Assembly: GCF_051401765.1 (NCBI RefSeq)
Contig: NW_027480438.1
Coordinates: forward strand, 4,030,001-4,094,000
Direction of reading: 5' to 3'
DNA: 64,000 nt
From: Calliopsis andreniformis
Taxonomy: Eukaryota; Arthropoda; Insecta; Hymenoptera; Andrenidae
Part shown: positions 27,892-40,213 of the stretch, one piece after another
Numbering within the stretch: position 1 is the stretch's first letter
Layout of the letters: each line of letters begins with the position of its first letter
Made by a program: the position numbers and the translations under genes
Notes under the pieces: generated by a model
Told to the model about the DNA's origin: nothing
Database searches by the model: none
The model's input: the letters and a program-made list of their open reading frames with translations, nothing else

Positions 27892-30000
27892 CCTCATTCT
27901 TCAATCCTCAATACCCAATCCTCAATCTTCAATCCTCAATACTCAATCTGCAATCTTCAATCCTCAATCCTCAATCGTCAATCCTCATTCTCCAATCCTC
28001 TATCCTCAGTCCTCAAACCTCAATTCTGAATCCTCAATCGTGCATCCTCAAGCTTCAGCCCTCAGTCCTCAACAATCAGTTGTCAATCCTCAATCCGCAA
28101 TAGAATATCCTCAATTCACAGTTTTCAATACTCAATACTCAATCTGCAATCTTCAAATCCTTATCCACAAACATCAATTCTCATCACTCAAACCTGAACG
28201 CTCAGTCCTCAATGTTCAATCCTCAATCTTCAATTCTCAGTCTTCAATCCTCAATACTGAATCTTCAGTACTCAATCCCCAATACTCAATCCTCAATCCT
28301 CAATCCTCAATCCTCGGTAACCAATCCTCAATCCTCAATACTCAATCGTCAGTCCTCAGTCCTCAATCCTCAACCCTCAATCCTCGTTCCTCAAACCTCA
28401 ATCCTCAACCCTCAGCCCTCATCCTCAATTCTCAATTCTCAATACTCAATCCTCAATCCTCAAACTTCAATCCTCAATTATCAATCTCCAATCCTAGATC
28501 CTCAATCCCCAATCCTCAATCCTTAATCCTCAATCTTCAATCCTCAATCCCCAGTCCTCAATCTTCAATCCTCAATGCTCAATCCTCAATCTTCAATCCT
28601 CAGTCCTCAAACCTCAATCCTCAACCCTCAAACCTCAATCCTCAACCGTCAGTCCTCGTCCTCAATCCTCAACCCTCAATCCTCAATCCACAATATTCAA
28701 TCCTCAATACTCAATATTCAATCCTCAATCCTCAATCCTCAATCCTCAATCTTCAATCTTCAATCCTCAATCCTCAATCCTCAATCCTCAATCCTCATTC
28801 TTCAACCCTCAATCCTCAATCCTCAACCTTGAGTCCTCAATACTCAATTTTCAATCCTCAATCCTGAATCCTCAATGTTCAATGCTCAATCGTCAATTAT
28901 CAATCTTCAATCCTCAATTCTCAATCTTCGATCCTCAATCTTGAATCCTCAGTCCCCAATCCTCAATCTTCTATCCTCAATCCTCAATAATCAATCTCCA
29001 ATCCTAGATCCTCAATCCCCAATCTTCAATCCTTAATCCTCAATCTTCAATCCTCAATCCCCAGTACTCAATCTTCAATCCTCAATGCTCAACCCTCAAT
29101 CCTCAATCCTCAGTCCTCAATCCTCAATCCTCAACCCTCAAACCTCAATCCTCAACCGTCAGTCCTCGTCCTCAATCGTCAACACTCAATCCTCAATCTT
29201 CAATCCTCAATACTCAATATTCAATACTCAATCCTCAATCTTCAATCCTCAATCTTCTATCCTCAATCCTCAATCCTCAATCCTCAATCCTCAATCCTCA
29301 ATCCTCAATCCTCAATCCTCAATCCTCATTCTTCAATCCTCAATACCCAATCCTCAATCTTCAGTCCTCTATCCTCATTCCTCAATCCTCAATACCCAAT
29401 CCTCAGTCTTCAATCCTCAATCCTCAATCGTCAATCCTCATTCTCCAATCCTCAATCCTCATTCTCCAATCCTCAATCCTCAGTCCTCAAACCTCAATTC
29501 TGAATCCTCAATCCTACATCCTCAACCTTCAGCCCTCAGTCCTCAACAATCAGTTGTCAATCCTCAATCCCCAATAGAATATCCTCAATTCACAGTTTTC
29601 AATACTCAATACTCAATCTGCAATCTTCAAATCTCTATCCACAAACATCAATTCTCATCACTCGACCCTGAACGCTCAGACCTCAATGTTCAATCCTCAA
29701 TCCTCAATTCACAATCTTCAATGCTCAATGCTGAACCTTCAATCCTCAATACTCAATCCTCAATCCTCAATCCTCAATCCTCAGTAATCAATCCTCAATC
29801 TTCAATACTCAATCGTCATTCCTCAGTCCTCAATCCTCAATCCTCAATCCTCGTTCCTCAAACCTCAATCCTCAACCCTCAGTCCTCATCCTCAATTCTC
29901 AATTCTCAATCCTCAATCCTCAATCCTCAATCTTCAATCCTCAATAATCAATCTCCAATCCTAGATCCTCAATCCCCAATCTTCAATCCTTAATCCTCAA
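27892..30000. repeat. Mosaic block related to 37.68-39.75 kb (offset 9789/9768)
   Basis: Landmarks are at 28100 (B) and 29574 (B); CTAGATCC is at 28494, 29004 and 29961. Matching points lie 9789 bp downstream (28212 with 38001, 28575 with 38364, 29085 with 38874). The offset falls to 9768 beyond the run at about 29290 because this copy has three more CAATCCT monomers. The landmark at 28100 carries CCTTATCCACA where most copies have CTCTATCCACA. Confidence 0.82.
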
Positions 30001-31381
30001 TCTTCAATCCTCAATCCCCAGTCCTCAATCTTCAATCCCCAATGCTCAATCCTTAATCCTCAATCCTCAGTCCTCAATCCTCAACCCTCAACCATCAAAC
30101 CTCAATCCTCAACCGTCAGTCCTCGTCCTCAATCGTCAACACTCAATCCTCAATCCTCAATCTTCAATCCTCAATACTCAATATTCAATACTCAATCCTC
30201 AATCTTCAATCCTCAATCTTCAAACCTCAATCCTCAATCCTCAATCCTCAATCCTCAATCCTCAATACTCAATCCTCAATACTCATTCTTCAATCCTCAA
30301 TACCCAATCCTCAATCTTCAATCCTCAATCCTCAATCCTCAATCCTCAATCCTCAATCCTCAATCCTCAATCTTCAATCCTCAATACACAATATCCAATC
30401 CTCAATCCTCAATCCTCAATCCTCAATACTCATTCTTCGATCCTCAACACCCAATCCTCAATCTTCAATCCTCAATCCCCAATCCTCAATTCTCAATCCT
30501 CAATCCTCAATCCTCGGACCTCAAACATCAATACTCAACCCTCAGTCCTCGTCCTCAATCCACAACCCTGAATCCTCGATCCTCAATCTTCAATCATCAA
30601 TATTCAATCTTCAATCAACAATCCTCAATCCTCAATACTCAATCCTCAATCCTCAATGTTCTATCCTCAATACGCAATCCTCAACCTTCAATCCTCAATC
30701 CTCAATCCTGAATCCACAATCCTGAACGCTCAATCTTCAGCCCTCAGACCTCAACAATCAGTTGTGAATCCTCAATCCTCAATAGAATATCCTCAATTCA
30801 CAGGTTTCAATACTCAATGCTCAGCATGCAATCTTCAAATCTCTATCCACAAACATCAATTCTCATCACTCAACCCTCAACACTCAGTCCCCAATCCTCA
30901 ATCTTCAAACCTCAATCCTCAATCCTCAATCCTCAATCCTCAGTCTTCAACCCTCAATACTCATTCTTCAATCCTCAATCCTCAATCCTCGGTCCTCAAT
31001 CCTCAATCGTCAATCTCCAATCCTGAATACTCAATCTTCAATCCTCAATCCTCAGTCCTCAATCCTCAATCCTCAATCCTCATTCTTCAATCCTCAATAC
31101 CCAATACTCAATCTTCAATCCTCAATACTCAATCTGCAATCTTCAATCCTCAATCCTCAATCCTCAATCCTCATTCTCCAGTCCTCAACCCTCAGTCCTC
31201 AAACCTCAATTCTGAATCCACAATCCTGCATCCTCAATCTTCAGCCCTCAGTCCTCAACAATCAGTTGTCGATCCTCAATCCCCAATAGAATATCCTCAA
31301 TTCACAGTTTTCAATACTAAATACTCAATCTGCAATCTTCAAATCTCTATCCACAAACATCAATTCTCATCACTCAACCCT
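30001..31381. repeat. Mosaic block related to 36.6-37.8 kb (offset about 6603)
   Basis: Landmarks are at 30782 and 31286 (both B, 504 bp apart). The first has the sub-type features CACAGGTTTC and CTCAGCATGC, shared with 37385, 41089 and 61100. The match to the 36.6-kb region at offset 6603 fails before the landmark at 31286. That landmark has CAATCCCCAATAG and TACTAAATACTC, like 47125 and 59911, where 37889 has the CAATCCGC form. The block is thus a join of two families. Confidence 0.78.
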
Positions 31382-33640
31382 GAACGCTCAGACCTCAGTG
31401 TTCAATCCTCAATCCTCAATTCTCAATCTTCAATCCTCAATACTGAACCTTCAATCCGCAATCCTCAATCCTCAATCCTCAATCCTCAATACTCAGTAAT
31501 CAATCCTCAAACTTCAATACTCAATCGTCAATCTTCAATCCTCAATACTCAATCTTCAGTCCTCAATCCGCAATCCTCAATCCTCAATCCTCATTCTTCA
31601 ATCCTCTATACCCAATCCTCAATCTTCAATCCTCAATCCTCAACCCTCAATCCTCAATCCTCAATCCTCAATCCTCAATCTTCAATCCTCAGTCCCAAAT
31701 CCTCAATCTTCAATACTCACTCCTCAATCCTCATTCTTCAATCCTCAATACCCAACCCTCAATCTTCAGTCCTCAATCCTCAATTCTCAATACTCAATCC
31801 TCAATCTTCAATCCTCAATCCTCAATCCTCAATCCTCAATCCTCAATCTTCAATCCTCAATACTCAATCTTCAATCCTCAATCCTTAATCCTCAATCCTC
31901 AATCCTCAATCCTCAATCCTCAATCCTCAATCCTCAATCCTCAATCGTCAACCTTCAATCCTCAATACTCAATCTTCAATCCTCAATACGCAATCCTCAA
32001 TTCTCAATCCACATTCTTCAATCCTCAATACCCAATCCTCAACCTTCAATCCTCAATCCTCAATCCTCAATCCTCAATCCTCAATCTTCAATCCTCAGTC
32101 CCAAATCCTCAATCTTCAATACTCACTCCTCAATCCTCAATCTTCAATCCTCAATACTCAGTCTTCAATCCTCAATCCTCAATCCTCAATCCTCAATCCT
32201 CAATCCTCATTCTTCAATCCTCAATACCCAATCCTCAATCTTCAATCCTCAATCCTCAATCCTCAACTCTAAATCCTCAATCCTCAATCCTCAATCCTCA
32301 ATCCTCAATCCTCAATGTTCAATCCGCAATACGCAATCCTCAATCCTCAATCCTCAGACCTCAAACATCAATACTCAACCCTCAGTCCTCGTCCTCAATC
32401 CACAACCCTCAATCCTCGATCCTCAATCTTCAATCATCAATATTCAATTTTCAATCTACAATCCTCAATCCTCAATACTCAATCCTCAATCCTCAATGTT
32501 CTATCCTCAATACGCAATCCTCAACCTTCAATCCTCAATCCTCAATCCTCAATCCTCAATCCTGTATCCTCAATCCTCAATCCTCATTCTTCAACCCTCA
32601 ATACCCAATCCTCAATCTTAAATACTCTATCCTCAATTCGCAATCCTCAATCCTCAATCCTCAGGCCTCAAGTATCAATACTCAACCCTCAGTCCTCGTC
32701 CTCAATCCACAACCTTCAATCCTCAATCCACAATTTTCATTCATCAATATTCAACCTTCAATCCTCAATCCTCAATCGTCAATCCTCAATCCTCAATCCT
32801 CAATGTTCAATCCTCAATACCCAATCCTCAGTCTTCAATCCTCAATCCTCAATCCTCAATCCTCAATCCTCAATCCTCAATCCTCAATCCTCGGTCCTCA
32901 AACCTCAATCCTGAATCCTCAACCCTGAATCCTCAATCTTCAGCCCTCAGTCCTCAACAATCAGTGGTCAATCCTCAATCCTCAATAGAATATCATGAAT
33001 TCACAGTTTTCAATACTCAATACTCAACCTGCAATCTTCAAATCTCTATCCACAAACATCAATTCTCATCACTCAACCCTGAACGCTCAGACCTGAATTA
33101 TCAGTCCTCAATCCTCAATTCTCAATCTTCAATCCTCAACTCTGAACCTTCAATCCTCAATCCTCAATACTCAATCCTCAATCCTCAATCCTCAGTAATC
33201 AGTCCTCAATCTTCAATACTCAATCGTCATTCCTCAGTCCTCATTCCTCAATCCTCAATCCTCGTTCCTCAAACCTCAATCCTCAACCTTCAGTCCTCAT
33301 CCTCAATTCTCAATTCTCAACCCTCAATCCTCAATCCTCAATCTTCAATTCTCAATAATCAATCTCCAACCCTAGATACTCAATCCCCAATCTTCAATCC
33401 TTAATCCTCAATCTTCAATCCTCAATCCCCAGTCCTCAATCTTCAATCCTCAATGTTCAATCCTCAATCCTCAATCCTCAGTCCTCAATCCTCAATCCTA
33501 AACCCTCAAACCTCAATCCTCAACCGTCAATCCTCGTCCTCAATCGTCAACACTCAATCCTCAATCCTCAATCTTCAATCCTCAATACTCAATATTCAAT
33601 ACTCAATCCTCACTCTTCAATCCTCAATCTTCAATCCTCT
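31382..33640. repeat. Mosaic block joining copies of 4.6-6.06 kb and 0.49-1.28 kb
   Basis: From 31382 to about 32846 the order of variants follows 4600-6064 (offset 26782). From about 32353 on it also follows the window start (offset 32352, rising to 32359 by a 7-bp gain). It carries one A-type landmark at 32985 and CTAGATAC (single-base variant) at 33372. It therefore retains the continuous arrangement that is separated at the window start, and shows how 4.6-6.06 kb and 1-1.28 kb belong together in an older unit. Confidence 0.78.
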
Positions 33641-35760
33641 ATCTTCAATTCTCAATCCTCAATCCTCTAATCCTCAACACTCAATCTTCAATACTCAATA
33701 CTCAATCTTCAATCCTCAATCCTTAATCCTCAATCCTCAATCCTCAGTCCTCTATCCTCATTCCTCAATCCACAATACCCAATCCTCAGTCTTCAATCCT
33801 CAATCCTCAATCCTCAATCCTCATTCTCCAATCCTCAATCCTCAGTCCTCAAACCTCAATCCTCAACCTTCAGTCCTCATCCTCAATTCGCAATACCCAA
33901 TCCTCAATCCTCAATCCTCAGCCCTCATCCTCAATCCTCAATCCTCAATCCTCAATCCTCAATCTTCAATCCTCAATACTCAACCTTCAATAATCAATCC
34001 TCAATTCTCAATCCTCAATACTCAATCCTCATTCTTCAATCCTCAATACCCAATCCTCAATCTTCAATCCTCAATCCTCAATCCTCAACTCTAAATCCTC
34101 AATCCTCTATCCTCAATCCTCAATCATCAATCCTCAATGTTCAATCCGCAATACCCAATCCTCAATCCTCAATCATCAGACGTCAAACATCAATACTCAA
34201 CCCTCAGTCCTCGTCCTCAATCCACAACCCTCAATCCTCGATCCTCAATCTTCAATCATCAATATTCAATCTTCAATCTACAATCCTCAATCCTCAATAC
34301 TCAATCCTCAATCCTCAATGTTCTATCCTCAATACGCAATCCTCAACCTTCAATCCTCAATCCTCAATCCTCAATCCTCAATCCTGAATCCTGAATCCTC
34401 AGTCCTCAAACCCCAATCCTGTATCCACAATCCTGAACGCTCAATCTTCAGCCCTCAGACCTCAACAATCAGTTGTGAATCCTCAATCCGCAATAGAATA
34501 TCCTCAATTCACAGTTTTCAATACTCAATACTCAATCTGCAATCTTCAAATCCTTAAACACAAACATCAATCCTCATCACTCAAACCTGAACGCTCAGTC
34601 CTCAACGTTCACTCCTCAATCTTCAATTCTCAATCTTCAATCCTCAATACTGAATCTTCCATACTCAATCCCCAATACTCAATCCTCAATCCTCAATCCT
34701 CAAACCACAGTAATCAATCCTCAATCCTCAATACTCAATCGTCGGTCCTCAGTCCTCAATCCTCAACCCTCAATCCTCGTTCCTCAAACCTGAACCCTCA
34801 ACCCTCAGCCCTCATCCTCAATTCTCAATTCTTAATACTCAATCCTCAATCCTCAAACTTCAATCCTCAATAATCAATCTCCAATCCTAGATCCTCAATC
34901 CCCAATCCTCAATCCTTAATCATCAATCTTCAATCCTCAATCCCCAGTCCTCAATCTTCAATCCTCAATGCTCAATCCTCAATCTTCAATCCTCAGTCCT
35001 CAATCCTCAATTCTCAACCCTCAAACCTCAATCCTCAACCGTCAGTCCTCGTCCTCAATCCTCAACCCTCAATCCTCAATCCACAATCTTCAATCCTCAA
35101 TACTCAATATTCAATCCTCAATCCTCAATCCTCAATCCTCAATCCTCAATCTTCAATCCTCAATCCTCAATCCTCAATCCTCAATCCTCATTCTTCAACC
35201 CTCAATACCCAATCCTCAATCTTAAATCCTCTATCCTCAATTCGCAATCCTCAATCCTCAATCCTCAGGCCTCAAGTATCAATACTAAACCCTCAGTCCT
35301 CGTCCTCAATCCACAACCTTCAATCCTCAATCCACAATCTTCATTCATCAATATTCAGCCTTCAATCCTCAATCCTCAATCGTCAATACTCAATCCTCAA
35401 TCCTCAATGTTCAATCCTCAATACCCAATCCTCAGTCTTCAATCCTCAATCCTAAATCCTCAATCCTCAATCCTCAATCCTCAATCCTCAGTCCTCAAAC
35501 CTCAATCCTGAATCCTCAACCCTGAATCCTCAATCTTCAGCCCACAGTCCTCAACAATCAGTGGTCAATCCTCAATCCTCAATAGAATATCATGAATTCA
35601 CAGTTTTCAATACTCAATACTCAACCTGCAATCTTCAAATCTCTATCCACAAACATCAATTCTCATCAGTCAACCCGCATCACTCAGTCCTCAATCCTCA
35701 ATATTCAAGCCTCAACCCTCAATCCCCAATCCACAATCCTCTAGCTTGAATCCTCAATAC
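33641..35760. repeat. Mosaic block related to 43.7-46.1 kb and 54.9-56.6 kb
   Basis: Landmarks are at 34493 (B, with the unusual CCTTAAACACAAAC) and 35582 (A, followed by CAACCCGCATCAC). Matching points lie 10061 bp downstream up to about 34080 and 10369 bp downstream from 34137 on. The 308-bp difference (44 monomers) is a segment present at 44.1-44.5 kb and absent here. The same block recurs at 54.9-56.6 kb, offset 10494 from the 44-kb copy. CTAGATCC is at 34887. Confidence 0.82.
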
Positions 35761-36509
35761 TCAATCTTCAATCCTCAATCCTCAATCCTCAATCCTCAAT
35801 CCTCAATATTCAACACACAACCCTCATCCATCACTCCTCAATACTCAACCATCAACCCTCAATTCTCAATACTCAATAGAGTATACTGAATTCTCATGGT
35901 TGAATACTCAATCCAAAATATTCAATAATCAAATCTCAATCCTCAAACATCAATTCACAACACTCAATCCTCAACACTCAGTCCACTCTATTCAATCCTC
36001 CATCCTCAATCCTCAATCCTCAAGCGTTAATCCTCAATCCTCAATCCTCAAACCTCAATCCTCGGTCCTCAAACCTCAACCCCGAATCCTCGATCCTGAA
36101 TCCTCAATCTTCAGTCCTCAGTCCTCAACAATCAATTGTCAATCCTCAATCCTCAATAGAATATCCTCAATTCACAGTTTTCAATACTCAATACTCAATC
36201 TGCAATCTTCAAATCTCTATCCACAAACATCAATTCTCATCACTCAACCCTGAGCGCTCAGACCTCAATGCTCAATTCTCAATCCTCAATTCACAATCTT
36301 CAATCCACAATACTGAACCTTCAATCCTCAATACTCAATCCTCAATCCTCAATCCTCAATCCTCAGTAATCAATCCTCAATCTTCAATACTCAATCGTCA
36401 TTCCTCATTCCTCAATCCTCGATCCTCAATCCTCGTTCCTCACACCTCAATCCTCAACCCTCAGTCCTCATCCTCAATTCTCAATTCTCAATCCTCAATC
36501 CTCAATCCT
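35761..36509. repeat. Strongly diverged satellite segment with relic landmark
   Basis: This is the least regular stretch of the window. At 35876 there is a degenerate landmark reading ATAGAGTATACTGAATTC, followed by TCATGGTTGAATAC, TCCAAAATATTC and TCAAACATCAATTCAC. Many monomers carry substitutions that I do not see elsewhere, and there is no second copy in the window. A normal B-type landmark follows at 36156, only 280 bp away. The segment lies where the 10369-bp paralogy stops: after AATACTCAATCTTCAAT at about 35760 the 46-kb copy continues with different monomers. It may be an older family, or an edge from which newer copies spread. Confidence 0.7.
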
Positions 36510-39500
36510 CAGTCTTCAATCCTCAATAATCAATCTCCAATCCTAGATCCTCAATCCCCAATCTTCAATCCTTAATCCTGAATCTTCAATCCTCAATCCC
36601 CAGTCCTCAATCTTCAATCCTCAATGCTCAATCCTCAATCCTCAGTCCTCAGTCCTCAATCCTCAATCCTCAACCATCAAACCTCAATCCTCAACCGTCA
36701 GTCCTCGTCCTCAATCGTCAACACTCAATCCTCAATCCTCAATCTTCAATCCTCAATACTCAATATTCAATACTCAATACCCAATCTTCAATCCTCAATC
36801 TTCAATCCTCAATCCTCAATTCTCAATCCTCAATCCTCAATCCTCAATCCTCAATCCTCAATCCTCAATCCTCAATCCTCATTCTTCAATACTCAATACC
36901 CAATCCTCAATCTTCAATCCTCAATCCTCAATCCTCAATCCTCAATCCTCAATCCTCAATCCTCAATCTTCAATCCTCAATACACAATATCCAATCCTCA
37001 ATCCTCAATCCTCAATCCTCAATCCTCAATCCTCAGTCTTCAATCCTCAACACCCAATCCTCAATCTTCAATCCTCAATCCTCAATCCTCAATTCTCAAT
37101 CCTCAATCCTCAATCCTCGGACCTCAAACATCAATTCTCAACCCTCAGTCCTCGTCCTCAATCCACAACCCTCAATCCTCGATCCTCAATCTTCAATCAT
37201 CAATATTCAATCTTCAATCCACAATCCTCAATCGTCAATACTCAATCCTCAATCCTCAATGTTCTATCCTCAATACGCAATCCTCAACCTTCAATCCTCA
37301 ATCCTCAATCCTGAATCCACAATCCTGAACGCTCAATCTTCAGCCCTCAGACCTCAACAATCAGTTGTGAATCCTCAATCCTCAATAGAATATCCTCAAT
37401 CCACAGGTTTCAGTACTCAATGCTCAGCATGCAATCTTCAAATCTCTATCCACAAACATCAATTCTCATCACTCAACCCTCAACACTCAGTCCCCAATCC
37501 TCAATCTTCAAACATCAATCCTCAATCCTCAATCCTCAATCCTCAGTCTTCAATCCTCAATACTCATTCTTCAATCCTCAATCCTCAATCCTCGGTCCTC
37601 AATCCTCAATCGTCAATCTCCAATCCTGAATACTCAATCTTCAATCCTCAATCCTCAGTCCTCAATCCTCAATCCTCAATCCTCATTCTTCAATCCTCAA
37701 TACCCAATCCTCAATCTTCAATCCTCAATACTCAATCTGCAATCTTCAATCCTCAATCCTCAATCCTCAATCCTCATTCTCCAATCCTCAATCCTCAGTC
37801 CTCAAACCTCAATTCTGAATCCTCAATCGTGCATCCTCAAGCTTCAGCCCTCAGTCCTCAACAATCAGTTGTCAATCCTCAATCCGCAATAGAATATCCT
37901 CAATTCACAGTTTTCAATACTCAATACTCAATCTGCAATCTTCAAATCCTTATCCACAAACATCAATTCTCATCACTCAAACCTGAACGCTCAGTCCTCA
38001 ATGTTCAATCCTCAATCTTCAATTCTCAGTCTTCAATCCTCAATACTGAATCTTCAGTACTCAATCCCCAATACTCAATCCTCAATCCTCAATCCTCAAT
38101 CCTCGGTAACCAATCCTCAATCCTCAATACTCAATCGTCAGTCCTCAGTCCTCAATCCTCAACCCTCAACCCTCGTTCCTCAAACCTCAATCCTCAACCC
38201 TCAGCCCTCATCCTCAATTCTCAATTCTCAATACTCAATCCTCAATCCTGAAACTTCAATCCTCAATTATCAATCTCCAATCCTAGATCCTCAATCCCCA
38301 ATCCTCAATCCTTAATCCTCAATCTTCAATCCTCAATCCCCAGTCCTCAATCTTCAATCCTCAATGCTCAATCCTCAATCTTCAATCCTCAGTCCTCAAA
38401 CCTCAATCCTCAACCCTCAAACCTCAATCCTCAACCGTCAGTCCTCGTCCTCAATCCTCAACCCTCAATCCTCAATCCACAATATTCAATCCTCAATACT
38501 CAATATTCAATCCTCAATCCTCAATCCTCAATCCTCAATCTTCAATCTTCAATCCTCAATCCTCAATCCTCAATCCTCAATCCTCATTCTTCAACCCTCA
38601 ATCCTCAATCCTCAACCTTGAGTCCTCAATACTCAATTTTCAATCCTCAATCCTGAATCCTCAATGTTCAATGCTCAATCGTCAATTATCAATCTTCAAT
38701 CCTCAATTCTCAATCTTCGATCCTCAATCTTGAATCCTCAGTCCCCAATCCTCAATCTTCTATCCTCAATCCTCAATAATCAATCTCCAATCCTAGATCC
38801 TCAATCCCCAATCTTCAATCCTTAATCCTCAATCTTCAATCCTCAATCCCCAGTACTCAATCTTCAATCCTCAATGCTCAACCCTCAATCCTCAATCCTC
38901 AGTCCTCAATCCTCAATCCTCAACCCTCAAACCTCAATCCTCAACCGTCAGTCCTCGTCCTCAATCGTCAACACTCAATCCTCAATCTTCAATCCTCAAT
39001 ACTCAATATTCAATACTCAATCCTCAATCTTCAATCCTCAATCTTCTATCCTCAATCCTCAATCCTCAATCCTCAATCCTCAATCCTCAATCCTCATTCT
39101 TCAATCCTCAATACCCAATCCTCAATCTTCAGTCCTCTATCCTCATTCCTCAATCCTCAATACCCAATCCTCAGTCTTCAATCCTCAATCCTCAATCGCC
39201 AATCCTCATTCTCCAATCCTCAATCCTCATTCTCCAATCCTCAATCCTCAGTCCTCAAACCTCAATTCTGAATCCTCAATCCTACATCCTCAACCTTCAG
39301 CCCTCAGTCCTCAACAATCAGTTGTCAATCCTCAATCCCCAATAGAATATCCTCAATTCACAGTTTTCAATACTCAATACTCAATCTGCAATCTTCAAAT
39401 CTCTATCCACAAACATCAATTCTCATCACTCAACCCTGAACGCTCAGACCTCAGTGTTCAATCCTCAATCCTCAATTCTCAATCTTCAATCCTCAATACT

Positions 39501-40213
39501 GTACCTTCAATCCTCAATCCTCAATCCTCAATCATCAATCCTCAATACTCAGTAATCAATCCTCAAACTTCAATACTCAATCGTCAATCTTCAATCCTCA
39601 TTCCTCAATCCTCAATCCTCGTTCCTCAAACCTCAATCCTCAACCTTCAGTCCTCATCCTCAATTCTCAATTCTCAACCCTCAATCCTCAATCCTCAATC
39701 TTCAATTCTCAATAATCAATCTCCAACCCTAGATCCTCAATCCCCAATCTTCAATCCATAATCCTCAATCTTCAATCCTCAATCCCCAGTCCTCAATCTT
39801 CAATCCTCAATGTTCAATCCTCAATCCTCAATCCTCAGTCCTCAATCCTCAATCCTAAACCCTCAAACCTCAATCCTCAACCGTCAATCCTCGTCCTCAA
39901 TCGTCAACACTCAATCCTCAATCCTCAATCTTCAATCCTCAATACTCAATATTCAATACTCAATCCTCACTCTTCAATCCTCAATCTTCAATCCTCTATC
40001 TTCAATTCTCAATCCTCAATCCTCTAATCCTCAACACTCAATCTTCAATACTCAATACTCAATCTTCAATCCTCAATCCTTAATCCTCAATCCTCAATCC
40101 TCAGTCCTCTATCCTCATTCCTCAATCCACAATACCCAATCCTCAGTCTTCAATCCTCAATCCTCAATCCTCAATCCTCATTCTCCAATCCTCAATCCTC
40201 AGTCCTCAAACCT
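36510..40213. repeat. 3704-bp tandem block, copy 1
   Basis: Landmarks are at 37385, 37889 and 39342 (all B). Every feature recurs exactly 3704 bp further on (36624 with 40328, 37259 with 40963, 38001 with 41705, 39810 with 43514). CTAGATCC is at 36543, 38283, 38793 and 39729. The copies differ by isolated bases, for example CAATCGCCAATCC at about 39196 here and CAATCGTCAATCC in copy 2, and CAATCCATAATCC at about 39756 here where copy 2 has CAATCCTTAATCC. The constant offset over 3.7 kb with no indel indicates a recent duplication. Confidence 0.92.

Noticed and set aside
28161..28169. Perfect bacterial DnaA-box consensus TTATCCACA (also near 37950, 41654, 55417 and 62784)
   Set aside because: It arises by two base changes in the landmark monomers CTCTATCCACA and is isolated. 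There is no AT-rich unwinding region, no cluster of boxes and no dnaA or dnaN neighbour; the window is a eukaryotic-type satellite.
36076..36100. Possible CENP-B box around CCCCGAATCCTCGATCC
   Set aside because: The pattern CCCGnnTnnnnCGAA is not completed (GATC stands where CGAA is required) and the site is not repeated, so it does not support centromeric function.
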